The notes beneath the pieces are model-generated. The model worked only from the letters and a program-made list of their open reading frames with translations, had not been told where the DNA came from and did no database searches. A stretch of DNA of 64,000 nt. Source: Clitopilus passeckerianus. Taxonomy: Eukaryota > Basidiomycota > Agaricomycetes > Agaricales > Entolomataceae. This document shows positions 25,101-38,235 of the stretch, one piece after another. Each line of letters starts with the position of its first letter. The stretch's first letter is position 1. The position numbers were made by a program, and so were the translations under genes. Where the stretch lies: the NCBI GenBank assembly GCA_944990035.1, contig CALYLX010000142.1, positions 62,001 to 126,000 of the forward strand, in the 5' to 3' direction.

Positions 25101-25605
25101 CGGCCAGTCGGTATACCTCCACGGATCGTGCTATGTAAGAAATGCTGTCGCTAGAGCTAGCAACAACACAGGCCATGAGGATACCGGAGGAGAAACCAAG
25201 AACGCCGACGCCCTGATCCAAGTTGGTTTTGAGGGCGTCGGAGAAGGGGCTAAGCGAATCCACCTCAGATGGGATACCTTCGACGAATGCAAGATACCGA
25301 AGGGACTGGACTAGAAAATGGAAAGAGTTAGACATGACAGGGTTCCGGGAGTAACGCCCTTCATGAGCTTGAGAAACGAGGCTTTCATAAGACTGAAAGT
25401 CGTCTAAGTTGATTTGAGCTCCTATCAGCTCTTCTTGCGAAAGCGAGGATAGTTCAGCACGGAAGGCTCGGTGAAGGGACCTGAGAAGAATTTGTCCAGT
25501 GGGGGTCGAAGCGTCACGAAGGAGTTTCTGCCGAGTGGACTCTGATTCGCCGTTCCCTGTGCCCTGCCCGGAGAACAAAGGAACATAGACAGTTCTAATA
25601 TCCAT
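19101..25605 (-). CDS. Non-reducing iterative polyketide synthase, SAT-KS-AT-PT-ACP-TE
   Basis: Makes an aromatic polyketide, probably a small acid of the orsellinic type. The domains can be followed in order. The SAT (from 25605) has PLFSGQGTG and GFSSG where the family has GxCxG, so serine 139 replaces cysteine. The KS has [21 protein letters not shown] and KANIGH, all intact. The AT has FVFSGQGSQ and GHSLGEY formed across an intron. The PT has a catalytic His in [15 protein letters not shown] and an Asp in [10 protein letters not shown]. One ACP has GLDSLSS near 20150. The TE has LIHDGSG, GWSFGG across an intron, and a His in PGNHFQAFD. There is no methyltransferase or reductase domain. 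The first intron (24892-24954) appears to use a GC donor. After the last intron the protein ends LTLEKQK at 19101. The start at 25605 is favoured over 25707 because it sits just before the SAT and about 85 bp below a TATA box. Confidence 0.95.
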
Positions 25606-25689
25606 ATTGATAAGCCGTAGAGAATGAATAAGTGGGAGTATTAATAGCTCCGGGCGTAGGAGTTGGATTCGACCTGGAGATATGCGTCC

Positions 25690-25695
25690 TTTATA
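25690..25695 (-). promoter_or_regulatory. TATA box of the PKS gene
   Basis: TATAAA on the minus strand (CCTATAAAGG), about 85 bp upstream of the ATG at 25605. It lies inside the longer open frame, which argues against the upstream ATG at 25707. Confidence 0.6.
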
Positions 25696-25705
25696 GGCTT
25701 TTAGC

Positions 25706-28700
25706 AAGTGTCGGACGTCAGGAACAAAATAGTGTGAGATTCACTAAAAAGGTAAAGAAGATGCATTTTCAGAATACAGATCACGCCTCCCTATGAAGAG
25801 GCCCCAATCGAAGACTTACAAAACCGTGGACGTCTAGGAAGCTATACCCGACAAAGCCAAAATGAAAGGTCGAGGCGTAACTGGAGATTTGGCGTCTTTG
25901 GAAGGTAATATGGGCCCTAATCTGCTCTATTTTCTTACTCGGTCTCGTGTTTTAAAGATTTAGAGGAAGAAGTGGAGATTGTAGGTAGCTGGCCCCTTCA
26001 GGCATTGAATTGGAATTTCGCGAGAACTCATCGCGCTTAGACAACGGCTTACTAAGCCACAGTCAGCTGGTTCCAACAGGTCACGGACTTTCGGTCCGGC
26101 GCTTCCGTCGGTGACAACTAAGATCGAACTTGAACCTGCGAGGGAACATGTTATTTTCAGAGCGAGCCACACCAGACTGTGGTTACTTCTCTTCTATAGT
26201 CGGACTTTTGAATCTTTGGTTGGCGAAGCTGGCAGTTCTCCTTGACTTGTGCCTGTTGTTTAAGATATACCTGGAGGCATTCGACGCCCAACTCCAACAT
26301 AAAAGTTCTTACCAACATCAATGCCTCGCGACCCAGTTTTCCAGCTATTGCTAGGCTGCCTGGGCCATGGCTACCAATCTATGATCTATACAATATTTTC
26401 CACTTGTAACTTGGGGTGACCTTAGTGGCGTGATTACCTAGGTCGTTCTCGTGTGCATCTTTGACAATGCATGCAATGCATGCAACATGGTGGTCGAGGT
26501 TGCCTCTGGTTTGTCAACAGCTCTCCCTGATGATAGGCAAGGCCTTTCCCCCGTTTGAAGTGGAACCACATGCCCAAACATGCGTCTCATTTTCACATGT
26601 AGTTCTTCAAGCCCAAAGCCGGTTTCCAGCCTCGCTCTGCCACTCTTTATCGTTATCAACGAGGCGGATCTTGCAAGCGGTTCTTCGCTTCTATCTCAAC
26701 ATATGCATTCTGTCACGACCACATAGCTCTAGAAGCTCAGCTACGACAGTTCTCAGGGAGTAGCACGTGTAATATTGGCGGAGCGAGAGGGTGGGCTACT
26801 TTCCATGACAATTTGGACAAGTGACTGAATATGCACTTCACCTCATCGCTAGAGGCACAATCTCATGTCAAGGTTTCTTCATCAATCATTGGTGGAATTT
26901 GGCACCATCGACCCAGATTATTGTCAATTGTTGTAAGCGACTGCGGCCCATCAGCCACAACTCGCGAGATCCTGCACCCTTTTCAGCAACCCACTCCAAA
27001 CCGTTCGCTTTCGGGCTGGTATTCTTGGAGATTCTATCCCTTCCATGTTTAGAACATAGCCGCGAAGTGTACTCCTAGAATAATAGCCTCACATAGACTC
27101 CGAGATCTTGTAAGCTAGGATTGCTGTATGGATGTTCAGACTGTCCATCAGACTATTCAAGGAACAAGTTCGCCTCTGGCCCTCGAACAGACACCGGAGA
27201 ACTACGTCGCTTTCCGGAAGCCGACGTCCATCAACCCAAGCATGACGAAACTACTCCCAATTTAAGTTCCAAAACTACTCGTCTCTCCTTCCCTTCCAGA
27301 CGTCGCGATTTTCCGACCCACCATCAGCGTATTGACAGTACTCAATTAAGTTGGAGAAGTGAGCGACAGCTCAGACAAATAGTCTCTTTCCTGTTGTTAA
27401 GGAATGAATTTTCTGTAATCACCGGCCATCGCGCCACCACTGACTGTGTTGGTAGGAATCTCGGCACCGTCAATGGTGACTTTAGGTACCTAGACCAGAG
27501 CACTGATTCGCATACGCTCAGAACTCCCACCTATACATGAATCCGTTGAAACGTTTCTTAGATGCTTTCATCACTTTCTATCGAGCATTGCTCATGGTCT
27601 ATCCGCGAAGGTACTCATATTCTCTCATCGGCATTCTCACTGGGTTCAAGATGACTTCGCTTCTCTGCCTGAGTCCCCACTACTTCCCGGCGATCACAAA
27701 AACGCTGAGAATATGCAGTCTGAGCTCAAAGTTGAACCAAACTTAGACCAAGTACACATGCTTCGTTCGATGAAGATTCTTATCGTCCTGCTAATCCTAT
27801 GATCCGCCCCAATTAACTACTTCACGGGGAATGCCCTCCACATCTACCATCTTTCGATGGCGACAGCCCTGTCACTGATTTAGTGCAAGATTACTGGATT
27901 GGGACACAGAGATGTCGTCGGGACGCCTTTGCCGTCATTATCTCCAGCGACTTACTTCCGGGCCTTGAGGTCATGATCACGGGTCCAGACGATTGAGGCT
28001 TGTCAGGCACCATGGTCATTGGTGTAGATCTTCCCTTTGAGTGATAAGAGATCTTGACATCTCAACATGTTGCGATGTCGATATGGAGAGTTCTTCTGGT
28101 GTTTGTAGGACCCAAAGATGGGCACGTTGACGAAGAGGCTTCTTTCTTCTTGCTATCATGCAAAAGAAGAATGGCGTGCCAAACTGATACCCTACAGCCT
28201 TCTTCTGGCCGATTTGGCCCACAGCATCTCGTAGATCCATCTGCATTTGGTCTGTGACACGTTCGTGATGCTGCGAGTCGGACTGGCCGCGTGAGCTGGT
28301 GCTGAGGAGCATCCGCAAAGCCAGGAATGCTCAATACCTGTAGGCAATTAATCTTAATTAAAAGTGTCTCTGTCTCAAGTGCATGCTCATGCGAATGACT
28401 TTCGGAAATATTATTTATCTTTGTCAATTCGGACCGCATATTCTCGAGACCATCAAGGGTTGCTCGCCTTTGCGATGGACGCTGCGGCTACGAAGGATCG
28501 CAATGTGGTTTCTCCGCTGAACAATGATCTAGGAATTCCCTCAGTCTTCTAGTCACGCTGTTTACTGTATGTTTCACTACACTACCGATCTTCTCTCATT
28601 GGACATCCGTGTAGCCGTATGGAAATTATTTGGGTCTCATCAGAGGCTGCAGGCGTGGCCCACATGAGATTTTTCAGTCGTTCACAGGTCCCTATATCGT

Positions 28701-31700
28701 CTATTACACCATGGAGAATGGGATCTACCCAGTTTGAACTCCATCTTTTCCGTCTGGGTCTGGATTTAGGGCGCACACGAAGATAGATAGGCTTCTCTGC
28801 TCTCTCTGACAGGCAATCGAAGCATCATATGGGAATTCTTGTCCAATAGGTGCTACTTCTTGACCGTTCGCTCGGTATTCGACCTCTGAGTCGCCCTTTT
28901 TCAAGGTGTCACAAAGACCAGTAGTTCTTTTCTTGAAGGGAAAACTAAAACTGAATTTCTTGCGAACCCTTTCGGAATCTGAATCCAGAATGCGAGTACT
29001 CCATCCCAAATCTATCATTTTCTACATGTGACTCAAATTCATGCCATATCCTGATGATGATGACATCTGTACCTGCATTGAATAATGTGGGTTCGGCACT
29101 AAAACCTGTGAGGTCCGGCTTAGCTCGCCTTCTCCCCTTCGGTGGCTGCATATTCAACAAGGGCCTTATAGTAGTTTCGAAACACTGCTGAACAGCCTCA
29201 AACGTGAGCCCATCGCAAGCATGCGTGCACCTATGGACTGCGTCGGTAGATAGTCCAATCGGCGAGCGTGGACTGGACTTTCGGGTTCATGTAATCTGTA
29301 TTGATGATTTGGACGGCGGCGTAGGCCTTCATGATCGACCTCAATACCCATTGATTGTGGCAGACTACTACATCCTCGACGACGATCCGTCCGCCACCTC
29401 CCAGCGTAGTTTCAAACGCAGTTGGTTATATCAAAGAACGGCGGCCAAGTGACGCCTGATACCACTTCTGCTCCACTGTGAAATGACAGAATAGCCTCGT
29501 TGCCCACAGCATGTAACCAAGGCGGAGGGAAATGAAAGTGCCCGCATACGTTCCCATTTGGACGCGCAAATCCGGCGTTCTCCAGAAAAGTCGAATCAAG
29601 ACCTTATTTGTGAGGGCGACTGCAAGGTAGGCATCGCTATACAGTGCCAAATTCGTGTAATAGAACGGAACTTGCTGTTACTCCTCCCCAAGAGCAGCCT
29701 AATAGCCTTCACAAGTTGATTCTTCAAGTTTCATGATGACGGTGGTTGCTAGTACCCTCTTCCGCTAGCTCGTTGGCGTCGCTAACCACCTAGTGAGTCT
29801 TGAGCTCTGCGTCAGCCCCCGATAATCAATCTTCAGTACTATGCGTGCTGATGACCAGGGTCCTCTTCCGTTTAATCTGGCTTGTACGCTCGCTCCGTGG
29901 TGAATCAGTGTCCATGAAATTTTGGCATGAAGCACTTGATGGGATCAGAAATAAAGGTTGTTATCGCCATTTCTGGAAGTAGGTCAGGTCAACTCTTAAC
30001 ACCGCTTTCCCCGTCCTGACATCACTTCGACCACACACCTGGAATTAGTGGGTTTCACACTGATTGTCGCAGACGAAGGGATACCTTCCATCAGTTTTTC
30101 CAAGCACGTTTGGTTCTCTGTCAAAAAAATGCGATTTTAGCCTTTGCAAGGTTTTTCTCTTCCATCCTCCAAATAGAGATCACGTCTTACCCTGCTATCG
30201 CAACATGTGGACATGTTGTCATCTTCCCCTGATATCCAGCCGGCCCGATGCCACTGTTAGTCCGCCAACATCCAACGAGCAGAGCCCATCCCGCCTTTGG
30301 GTGAAACTGCCGCCATTCCTACTCAATACGACTGGCGCCTCCTGACTTCCTCTAGGCCTCCCGCTCCTGCCACTTAGCAAGAGACGATGAACATGGAGAT
30401 GCCCGCCATTCGTTACTCTGTTCCATGGTCGAGTGTGCTGAAACGGCGCCCAATCTATATCTTCTCCGGTACCTAACAGTGAGCGAAACTTGAGCTTGCG
30501 CACTGAGCAAACGCTACAATTTCATCACCGTTGCCAGCTGAGCAACCAAAGAACAAAATGCTATCGCGCACAGACCGGCTCTAAAGAACATCCCTCCGCT
30601 TCCTCCGGCCGCCCCGCTCTCTAATCATTACGGTCTCATGGGAAAGCCGGGGACAGATTGAATGGAAAGTATAGGCACGTACAGGGATCAGACATGTAAT
30701 ATGTGTACCACTCTAAAGTCTCTGAAGTTTTCTTTTTCTCAAAGCTCTCTAAAAGGACGATCACATGCGGGCGTTACACACCGGCCATCTGTATGAATGC
30801 GCAATGGTAGTATCAGGCGGACCAACTTACAGGAGGAGAGGCGCCCATTCCAAAGCCGATCCCGACTTCTTTTCGATGAGTTCAGAGAAAAGCACATGTC
30901 TGTCGGCTTATGCATTTCATACCCATCTCATCAGAGCATCCAAAGAGTGACAAACCTCCTGGAAGCAGTCGATCTCTAGGTTCACGTAAGGGCGCTCGTA
31001 CCCGGATATTCGTCGGTCAATGCATGAGCGTTTCTATCCGCACTGAGGAATAGCACCGGATACGGCTAAGGTCACTCGTTCATATGTTCTCAAACTTGCA
31101 GAAGGCTAGGTACAGAGAAACCTCACTCCCTTTTCAAGCGGAGGAACGGTCATAAGATGGACGGATGTCCCTGATCGATGAATCTGATGACGTTTTTGGG
31201 AAGTCTAATCGGCTATATTCCAACGAGATGTAGCTGGACTCTCATAGACAGCTTCACGACATGCGCTGTCGGAAGAGCCCCATGGTCATTCCGATCCGTA
31301 AAAGTTAAATCTGCTCTTTGAAACCTCTTGGACGACTCGTTGAACACTCTGCCTAGACAAGGACAGAGAAAAATAACGTGGCTGCGACATCGGAGCATAT
31401 AAAAGGAAACTTTCTACTGAATCTTGCCTCGCAGATCACAATGCCTGGGAAATCTGATGTGCTGCTACTTTGTCCATTGACCGGAATGCCTGTCCCTGCC
31501 TTTTGAATGCCTATCCCCGGCAGAAAAAGACCGAATCGGGCCATCATCGAGCTTTGATGCGCCTTCATTGGACTTCATCGTCACTCGCTTAGCGCTTACT
31601 GCATAATGAACGACAAAGACTGGGAAATCTTGCAGGGTCGTCGACCATTGTCGGTGTGCCTTACGAACAACATCCTCGATTAACCTCGCTTGATAATTTG

Positions 31701-33801
31701 CTCCATAATCTAGCTAGGATGAGTAGTTTCCAACATGTACGATGTGGTTTTGTACACTGGATGTTGTAAATCGCTTGATGACTCCAACCCCAGGACTCCA
31801 GGAATAAGCCCTACTCTGAGCAGTCAACGTCAGCTTTCAATCACGCAGGGTCGTCAAAGACTGTCAGATAGGTAGCGTGTGTGAGTATGCCAAGGGTCAG
31901 TCAGAAGATCCTGCCATATTCCCTCTATTTAACGCTATGATGTAACTGAGAGCAATTTCTATGAACCGTCCGAGTTCAATTCAGCATTTGAGATGGAAGA
32001 CGCGCTCGATTGATAATCCCGAGGGAGATCTGGAATGCTATTTCAGCTTCCCATTCCACGCATTGGTGAATTCTGTGAGGAGATTCGCATCAGTCTGAAA
32101 CCGGGCAGGGGAATGCAGCAACTGGGTTGACTCGACCAGTGGAAATAGCCAAGCGAATTCTGATGTAAAATTGCGACAGCCCGAGGTCAAGGCTATAATT
32201 CTAATTGTAACACTCTGAAAGGCGCTCTGGACCGTTTATAGCTGGTCTTGGCGCAGTGGCAAAGTTAACGTCAATCCCGACGCTGTCGAGAAGCCAACAT
32301 CTCCTCACTCAACGAGCGCCATGGTTTTGTTCCGTGACCTTTACGGGTGCGACGACGACGTCCTAGACTAATCTGGACGGAAACAAGCCAGACTCCGAGG
32401 GATAGACCCCAAACAACGATCGGTATCAGGCTGGCAACAAAACATGCACGATGATTCGTCAACGCGACATCGCACCATCGCAATGTATACCGATGGAGGT
32501 AAGATGATCGTAGGCAAACCTCCTCGATTCGGATTCGGAAGGTGAGTTTACAGTTATTTGAACGAGACGCCTTTGCCCTCCACATGAGCACAGCAAAGAC
32601 ATACTAATTTAGCCGAACCTACGTAGATGCTAAACGCATCTTTCAGTCCGTCATTGTCGGCGTCAATGAATTCCCTCTCTCAATTGCATGGCGCTGCATG
32701 GTGCTTTGCGGTGTGTTAGCATCTACGTTTCAGGAAATCTCAATTCTTCAGGGTTCTTTGGCTCGTCATTCAATGGCACCTGTCACTGCCGCCCGGACGT
32801 TGGTCACGGCCATGTGGGCGGACGCCCCAGCTTTCATCGATAATGTTTCAATCTGCGGCCAAGTTTGGGCTGCGTATAGTCGCTCTCAAAATAATAAGCT
32901 TGGCTCCGCTGATGGCTGTCTGTGACGGTGACAGGACATTCAGCGTGGATAGTGTCATGTCTATAGGTGACTTCTCAACATCTGCGCATCGTCGAAGAGC
33001 CGGCTACTACTTCCGGCTATATCAGCTATAGACTACATGTGGGGCTTTGTTTTAGGATGCAGACCCACAATGAATTGTTTTGCATGGAATATGGAGGTAG
33101 ATGAACTATCTGTGGCAGGTACTCCTACAGCAGCTGCTGCGTATGTGAAAGTATTCTGACTTGACGACACCAATGCTAGACCCTTCGTAATGACGATGGG
33201 CAACCAGAAAATAATTAACCTGGGATAGGTTTCGCACAGTCAATACCTAATTGACACAACCAGTTTGCCTTACCTGTGTTCTCGTCTATTGAGTCGGAAA
33301 GACACACGGATTTGGTTAATGCCCTTGGTCACAACCAGAGTAAAATATAACCATCAATCTGTGTCTCAATCGATCCCGGTTGCAATGTGAGATCCAAGTG
33401 ATGTCAATCAAACACGCTGGCTTCCTAATGCAGAAAGAGAGATCTTGAATCTGGACTCGAACACTCTCCTTTCGGGCCGGACCAAAAGGAGAAGCTGTCG
33501 TACCTGGGGCATCGCCAACGCCATCGTACACTGGACGCATCCGTTAACTGAGGGTTTACAGAATGGGGCAGGTAAGAGAACTCTGTTGTATAAAACTCCT
33601 TGAGTACGGAGCGGAATTTCTCCCAGTTCCAATCTCCCTACTGCTCCGATGGATCCACTCTATTCTGTGATGTCCGCCCAGCCATCCATTGACCTCAAGG
33701 CTAACGGCGAGGTCAGCAGAATGAGAAACCACAAGGGTTAGTCCTCCATCTTGTTGCGCCTCCCTGAGATGTGTTGGTACTGACATCTTCGACAAGGGAA
33801 C
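25706..33801. other. Eight-kilobase gene-poor region
   Basis: No gene could be supported. Open frames are short (up to about 140 codons), overlap on both strands and lack domains or consistent splice sites. Stretches that look slightly protein-like include 28016-28439 (minus), 29426-29650 (minus) and 32271-32591 (minus, with a hydrophobic segment ASLIPIVVWGLSLGVWLVSV followed by arginines). None could be extended. No terminal repeats, reverse-transcriptase or transposase motifs were recognised. It may hold decayed mobile elements or long non-coding or regulatory sequence between the PKS and the transcription factor. Confidence 0.5.
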
Positions 33802-36371
33802 ATGCCATCACTTCCTCAGACAAAGTACTGCCCTTTGTGCCCTGCGAAATTCACAAGGACTACTCATCTCAACCGCCACTTGCGATCACGTAAGCGAACA
33901 ACCTCTTCTCTGTTGACACTCATCTCACAGACCTTCCTATAGACACCAACGAGCGGTTGCATCGATGCAATGTAAGTACCACATCTCGTCAGCTTCTATA
34001 CTCGATACTTACTCTTATTGTTAGATTTGCAATGCTGAATTCACAAGGAGTGACCTCCTTACACGGCACAAGAGAACATGTGGCGACAACTCCAATGCCA
34101 ACCGTTCTCGCAGAAAATCATGCCAGGTAAGGCATTCGTCATCCGGTTTGACTATATCATGTGCTCATCGAGGTATAGGCGTGTGCTGAGTCCAAAGTGA
34201 AGTGCAATCTTCAATACCCCTGCTCGAAATGCACATCTCGTGGTCGCGAATGTGTTTTCATCAACGATCCCGAACAATCCAGGATAAAAAAGCTGGCTGC
34301 AAAGAGGAAACACTCTTCCTCTTCGTCTATCTCGTCAGGGAGCGCCAGCCCTGCGTCCTCCACCAACAGCTTGTTCTCAGAATCGTTGGCGAGCAGCCCT
34401 GCAACCTTCCCTAACTCCTTCCCCTCCTTCAGTCCGAACACTCCCGCTTCTTCTATCTCAGGGCTGCCGATGGTGTCACCTGTGCCTTCACTAACAGTAT
34501 CCCCTGGATCATCATCTGCCTCATCACTACAGGCCTCGCCGCGGTCTGACTTCTTCGACAACCAAGTCGACCTCTCCAGCTCATTCGATCTCAACTTTGA
34601 CGCGTTCTCAATAGAGAACGAGTTCAACAAACCCCTAGACAATGAGATCTTCGCACCACTACTGGACTTCGGCACTTGCTCCGTTCCATCATCAACAACG
34701 AGCAGCGAGTTCAACTGGCTGGACGGGAACGGCCTCCTACCTGCCTTCAGTGACGACGCATACTTTCCACACTCTGCCGGCTTCGAGCAGACAACCTTCA
34801 TCACCGACTTTGGCTCCTTGGAGTCGACACTGAACGCGTCCCCATGTGCTCAGCCTGCGATGATCGACCCTGTCGTCCCCGCATCGGAGGCATACTACGA
34901 TTCCGGGTCGGTGAATACACATGCCCCGGTCCATGAGCAGGATCAGTACTGTAATTGGCTCCCTATTCAATTTTGACTACTATGTCGCTTACATTAATTT
35001 AATACAGTGTACTTGTTTTTCTCCGAATTCTGCAAACAGGTACCGCTTGTGCATCCGGCAACTTGGAAAATGGATGACAAACCTTTCGTCCTCGTTCGCG
35101 CTATGCAAGCTTGTGGCGCTCTGTTCGTCAAAACGGCCGCCGCTGCTGCTTTCATCGATGACACTCTTTCAACTCGGGACTCGTTGATCCAGGATTTCGT
35201 GAGTGACTTGCAGTTTCCTAATTTGGGTTGTCAGCTGATGTGATATCGTAGGCCAAAGCAATTGACCCTCGGGACCAAAACAACCTTATTCTCACCGTGG
35301 TCCTCCTCCAGACTATCGGATTGTTCCACCAAAAGGCGGACCAGAGAATTTCGTCAAATGTATACCATGGCATGCTCGTTATGGTAAGTTTTCCGTCATA
35401 CTGACATAGTTGGGTACCTAATAACGTATTCGTTGTAGATGATCCGTCGCACGGGCCTCATCTCAAGAGTTGGTGCTTGGACGCCTCCTGATATGGCTGA
35501 TATCCAAGGCTCCGACGCGGCCTGGAGAGAATGGGCGAACTACGAGACCATCAAGAGGTATGGTGATCTCTCTGGGAATATCTTGAATCAGGAACTAACT
35601 ATAGCTTACAGGGTGCTATACTTGTCGTACCTGCACGATTGCTACCACTGCATGTACTTCTCCCTCTCGCCTTCGTTCCAGCCATCAGAGATCGACATGG
35701 CGCTTCCTTGCGACAATGCTCTATGGATCGCAAGCGACGCCAACGAATGGTCGAAACTCGTCCAGATGCCGTCACCATATGGCTCTGGAGGTGCTCGTAT
35801 CTCCGGCTTCAGCATGAAACGCGCGTTGGCTATCCTTAGCGAGACTCGCCTGTCCACTGTATCACTGGCCCTCAACCCCTTCGCTCACTTCATCCTCATC
35901 CATACCGTTCTACGCAACATCTTCGCCGCCCAGGCCGACGTCATCGACATGGGCTACGGTCAACCATCGCCTGCCAACAAGGCTCAGACTGCGGAGGACC
36001 ACGCGTTCGCTACTCAATACGCTCTCCACAACTGGCTCCAGATGTGGTTGAACAGCCCAGAGTCAATGCAGGTTGAGAAGCGCTCCGAGGAGCCTCCCTT
36101 CGTCTGCGATGCTCTCCCCTTCTACTGGCTCGCTCAGGTCTCTCTCCTTGCCGTGCAAGATGGTTCGGCTATCTTTGGAAAAGGCGAGACCCGATTCCAG
36201 CTGATGAAGGAGTGGCTCGACCACATCCGCACCTTCCTACGAAGCGGCAACCAAGTCCCAAATCACCTCTGGGACGAGCTGATGAAGATTCGCGTCAAAA
36301 TGTCCCAAGATGGCCGCCGCGGTAGTGATGATGGCTGCACTGGTCTCCTTGCCCTCTTCCCCAACCACTGA
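33802..36371 (+). CDS. Transcription factor with two C2H2 fingers and a Zn2Cys6 cluster
   Basis: Nuclear DNA-binding regulator. The first exon (33802-33889) starts a C2H2 finger, CPLCPAKFTRTTHLNRHLRSH. A second finger, CNICNAEFTRSDLLTRH, is spread over the next exons. A fungal Zn2Cys6 cluster follows with exact spacing CX2CX6CX5CX2CX6C (ACAESKVKCNLQYPCSKC, then CVF), split by an intron just after the first cysteine. Next come a basic stretch KKLAAKRK, a long Ser/Pro-rich acidic linker of about 220 residues, and a Fungal_trans-type middle region (FFSEFCKQVPLVHPATW to the end) with several small introns. Dual C2H2/Zn2Cys6 factors of this plan are known in fungi, some as regulators of secondary metabolism. 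The nearest biosynthetic gene, the PKS, is 8 kb upstream, so a role in its control is plausible but unproven. The gene appears intact. Confidence 0.92.
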
Positions 36372-37512
36372 TCGTAACACATCGTTTCCCTGCATTCACA
36401 TTATTCATTTATTTACAATATTTATCTATTTACCATCTTTCTTCCTTCGGGTTGACCCCTCAAGTGTTTATTATCCATCACACGACACTGTAATTCTAAT
36501 CCACATGGACAAACATAGATGCCCTATCGATTGTATGTACCATCTCATAATCTGTCTGTACTTTGTACATTAGTCGCATTTAGCATTATTCGTAGAGTAG
36601 CGTAGTTAGTTCACCGACACACATCTCCGCACGTAGCTACACATTATGTACTTTATGCTGTCCCGCATACCCCAAAAAATTAAAAGTCGTTTATACTATG
36701 CACCAATCCTTTCTCGTTCCAATCACGCCTTCGCAGTGCGAGCGAACTTGGAACGACAACAAAAGAAAAGGCTGGCGAATCTGTCGTTCATGTGCAATGG
36801 TGTCTGAAAGATTATATTGACAACTACCGACATGGGGGTATACAAGTAGAATAGCTAAGCAACAAGGTCGTGGAGTTGATTGCGAGAAAGTCCTGGAAAG
36901 CAGAGTGATCAGGGGGAGTTCGGAAAATTGGACATTGCAGAAGAAGTCTCAGCAAAAAAGGGTGAGCTCATGTCTGTCCGACGGACAGGTCGTACTCATT
37001 AAAATCAGTTTATATTTTTGAAAATCATAGGGAAAAGGTGCCACGGATATTGAAAACTGCTTACAAGTTATCGCACGCATTGCACTTTTCTCTGGCAGAG
37101 GATGGGGCTTGAGGTGACCACCACCCAACAGATGGAGTGGGGGAAATGAACCAGTGGCAGGAGCCATCAGGCGTTCACGACAAAAAAAGTTTTCCTTGTG
37201 AGTCACGTGCCCGCATGATGACTAAGCTAATTCCTCAATGACATTCCCGATGCGAATGCCCACAACGGAGCCTCAGAATGACACTTGGCATGGTCTCGAC
37301 ATCCACTAATCCATGAAGTATGCGACATCGATTGACAGAGGGGCATACATTGAACGCATATCTGGAATTCATCCCGTTTCCGGAAGAATAACTATGGCTA
37401 GGCGGCATGTGGTATGCTTGGAAGTCACGCGATTCCAGGGAGAGGTGATGTCGATCAACTCCACAGGAGCCACTACGATTCTGCCTCTACATTATCATCG
37501 GCCTTTGTCAGA
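36372..37512. other. Intergenic region, no gene seen
   Basis: 3' flank of the transcription factor and 5' flank of the GFA gene. AT-rich just after the stop codon, with several short frames and no recognisable motif. Confidence 0.5.
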
Positions 37513-38235
37513 ATGCCTGTCGAACTTCGCGGTAGCTGTCACTGTGGTACAGTGAAATTCAGCGTTCAATCGAGCACTCCAGTACCTTACCAGGTTAGAT
37601 CTTTGTCTCTATCCTTGTCGGGTATCTAATCGCGTGTTGATAGTTATGCCTCTGCTCTATTTGCAGAAAGGTCGGAGGCATTGGAGGGTCGATTAACCTT
37701 GGCGGTGATTCGGAGACTCTAAAGATTGAAGGCAAGGAGCACCTCAGGTGGGTTGAGCACTTCAATCGGTGACGTCGCGGTGAAACAGAATTACCGGAAC
37801 CACAGTGTCTACAAGGCTGTCATGAACCGTGGGACGTCCGAGGAACACATTGCGAGCTCTGAGAGAAATTTCTGCTCCAGATGTTCGTCAATGCTATGGC
37901 TGTATGATAAAACATGGTGATTCTGCAAGGTACTCACTCGTTTAGAAAGAAGCTCACTGATCGATCTCTTTAGGCCGGAATTAATTCACCCATTTGCATC
38001 GGCCATTGATTCTCCCGAACTCACATCCCCAAAAACAATGGTTCGTAGTCAAAATGGCACTCTGCTTGCACTGTTAAGATCTTGACTGATCGAGTATTTG
38101 ATCTAGGTTTGCGTCAAGCTGGACTCCAAACCCGCTTATGCCCGTCTCCCAGAAGGAAAGAAAGATGTTTATGAAAACTATGGGCCTAATTCGATTGAAG
38201 AATGGCACAAGAAAAACAAGCTATTTGTAGAGTAA
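37513..38235 (+). CDS. GFA/CENP-V-domain zinc protein
   Basis: Member of the glutathione-dependent formaldehyde-activating-like family (GFA fold), small zinc proteins whose real substrate is usually unknown. Five exons, 37513-37593, 37644-37747, 37806-37916, 37974-38040 and 38107-38235, join in frame to 163 residues, the normal size. Zinc-ligand motifs are present in order: SCHCGTVKF near the start, LCSICRKVGG at about residue 30, and NFCSRCSSMLW near residue 90. The C-terminus (DSKPAYARLPEGKKDVYENY) is typical. It lies downstream of the transcription factor on the same strand with 1.1 kb between them. It may detoxify an aldehyde or serve a biosynthetic step, but GFA proteins are common in fungi and context alone does not link it to the cluster. 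Confidence 0.9.

Noticed and set aside
26050..26130. Possible tRNA-like fold
   Set aside because: Complementary pieces are present, but no cloverleaf with T-loop GTTC and acceptor stem could be drawn.
32271..32591. Minus-strand frame with a membrane-like segment
   Set aside because: Only one hydrophobic span could be seen, neighbouring frames stop at once and no splice plan extended it; a seven-helix fungal membrane protein could not be shown.
34211..34804. 197-codon minus-strand frame
   Set aside because: It is antisense to the serine-rich linker of the transcription factor; serine codons produce long reverse frames.
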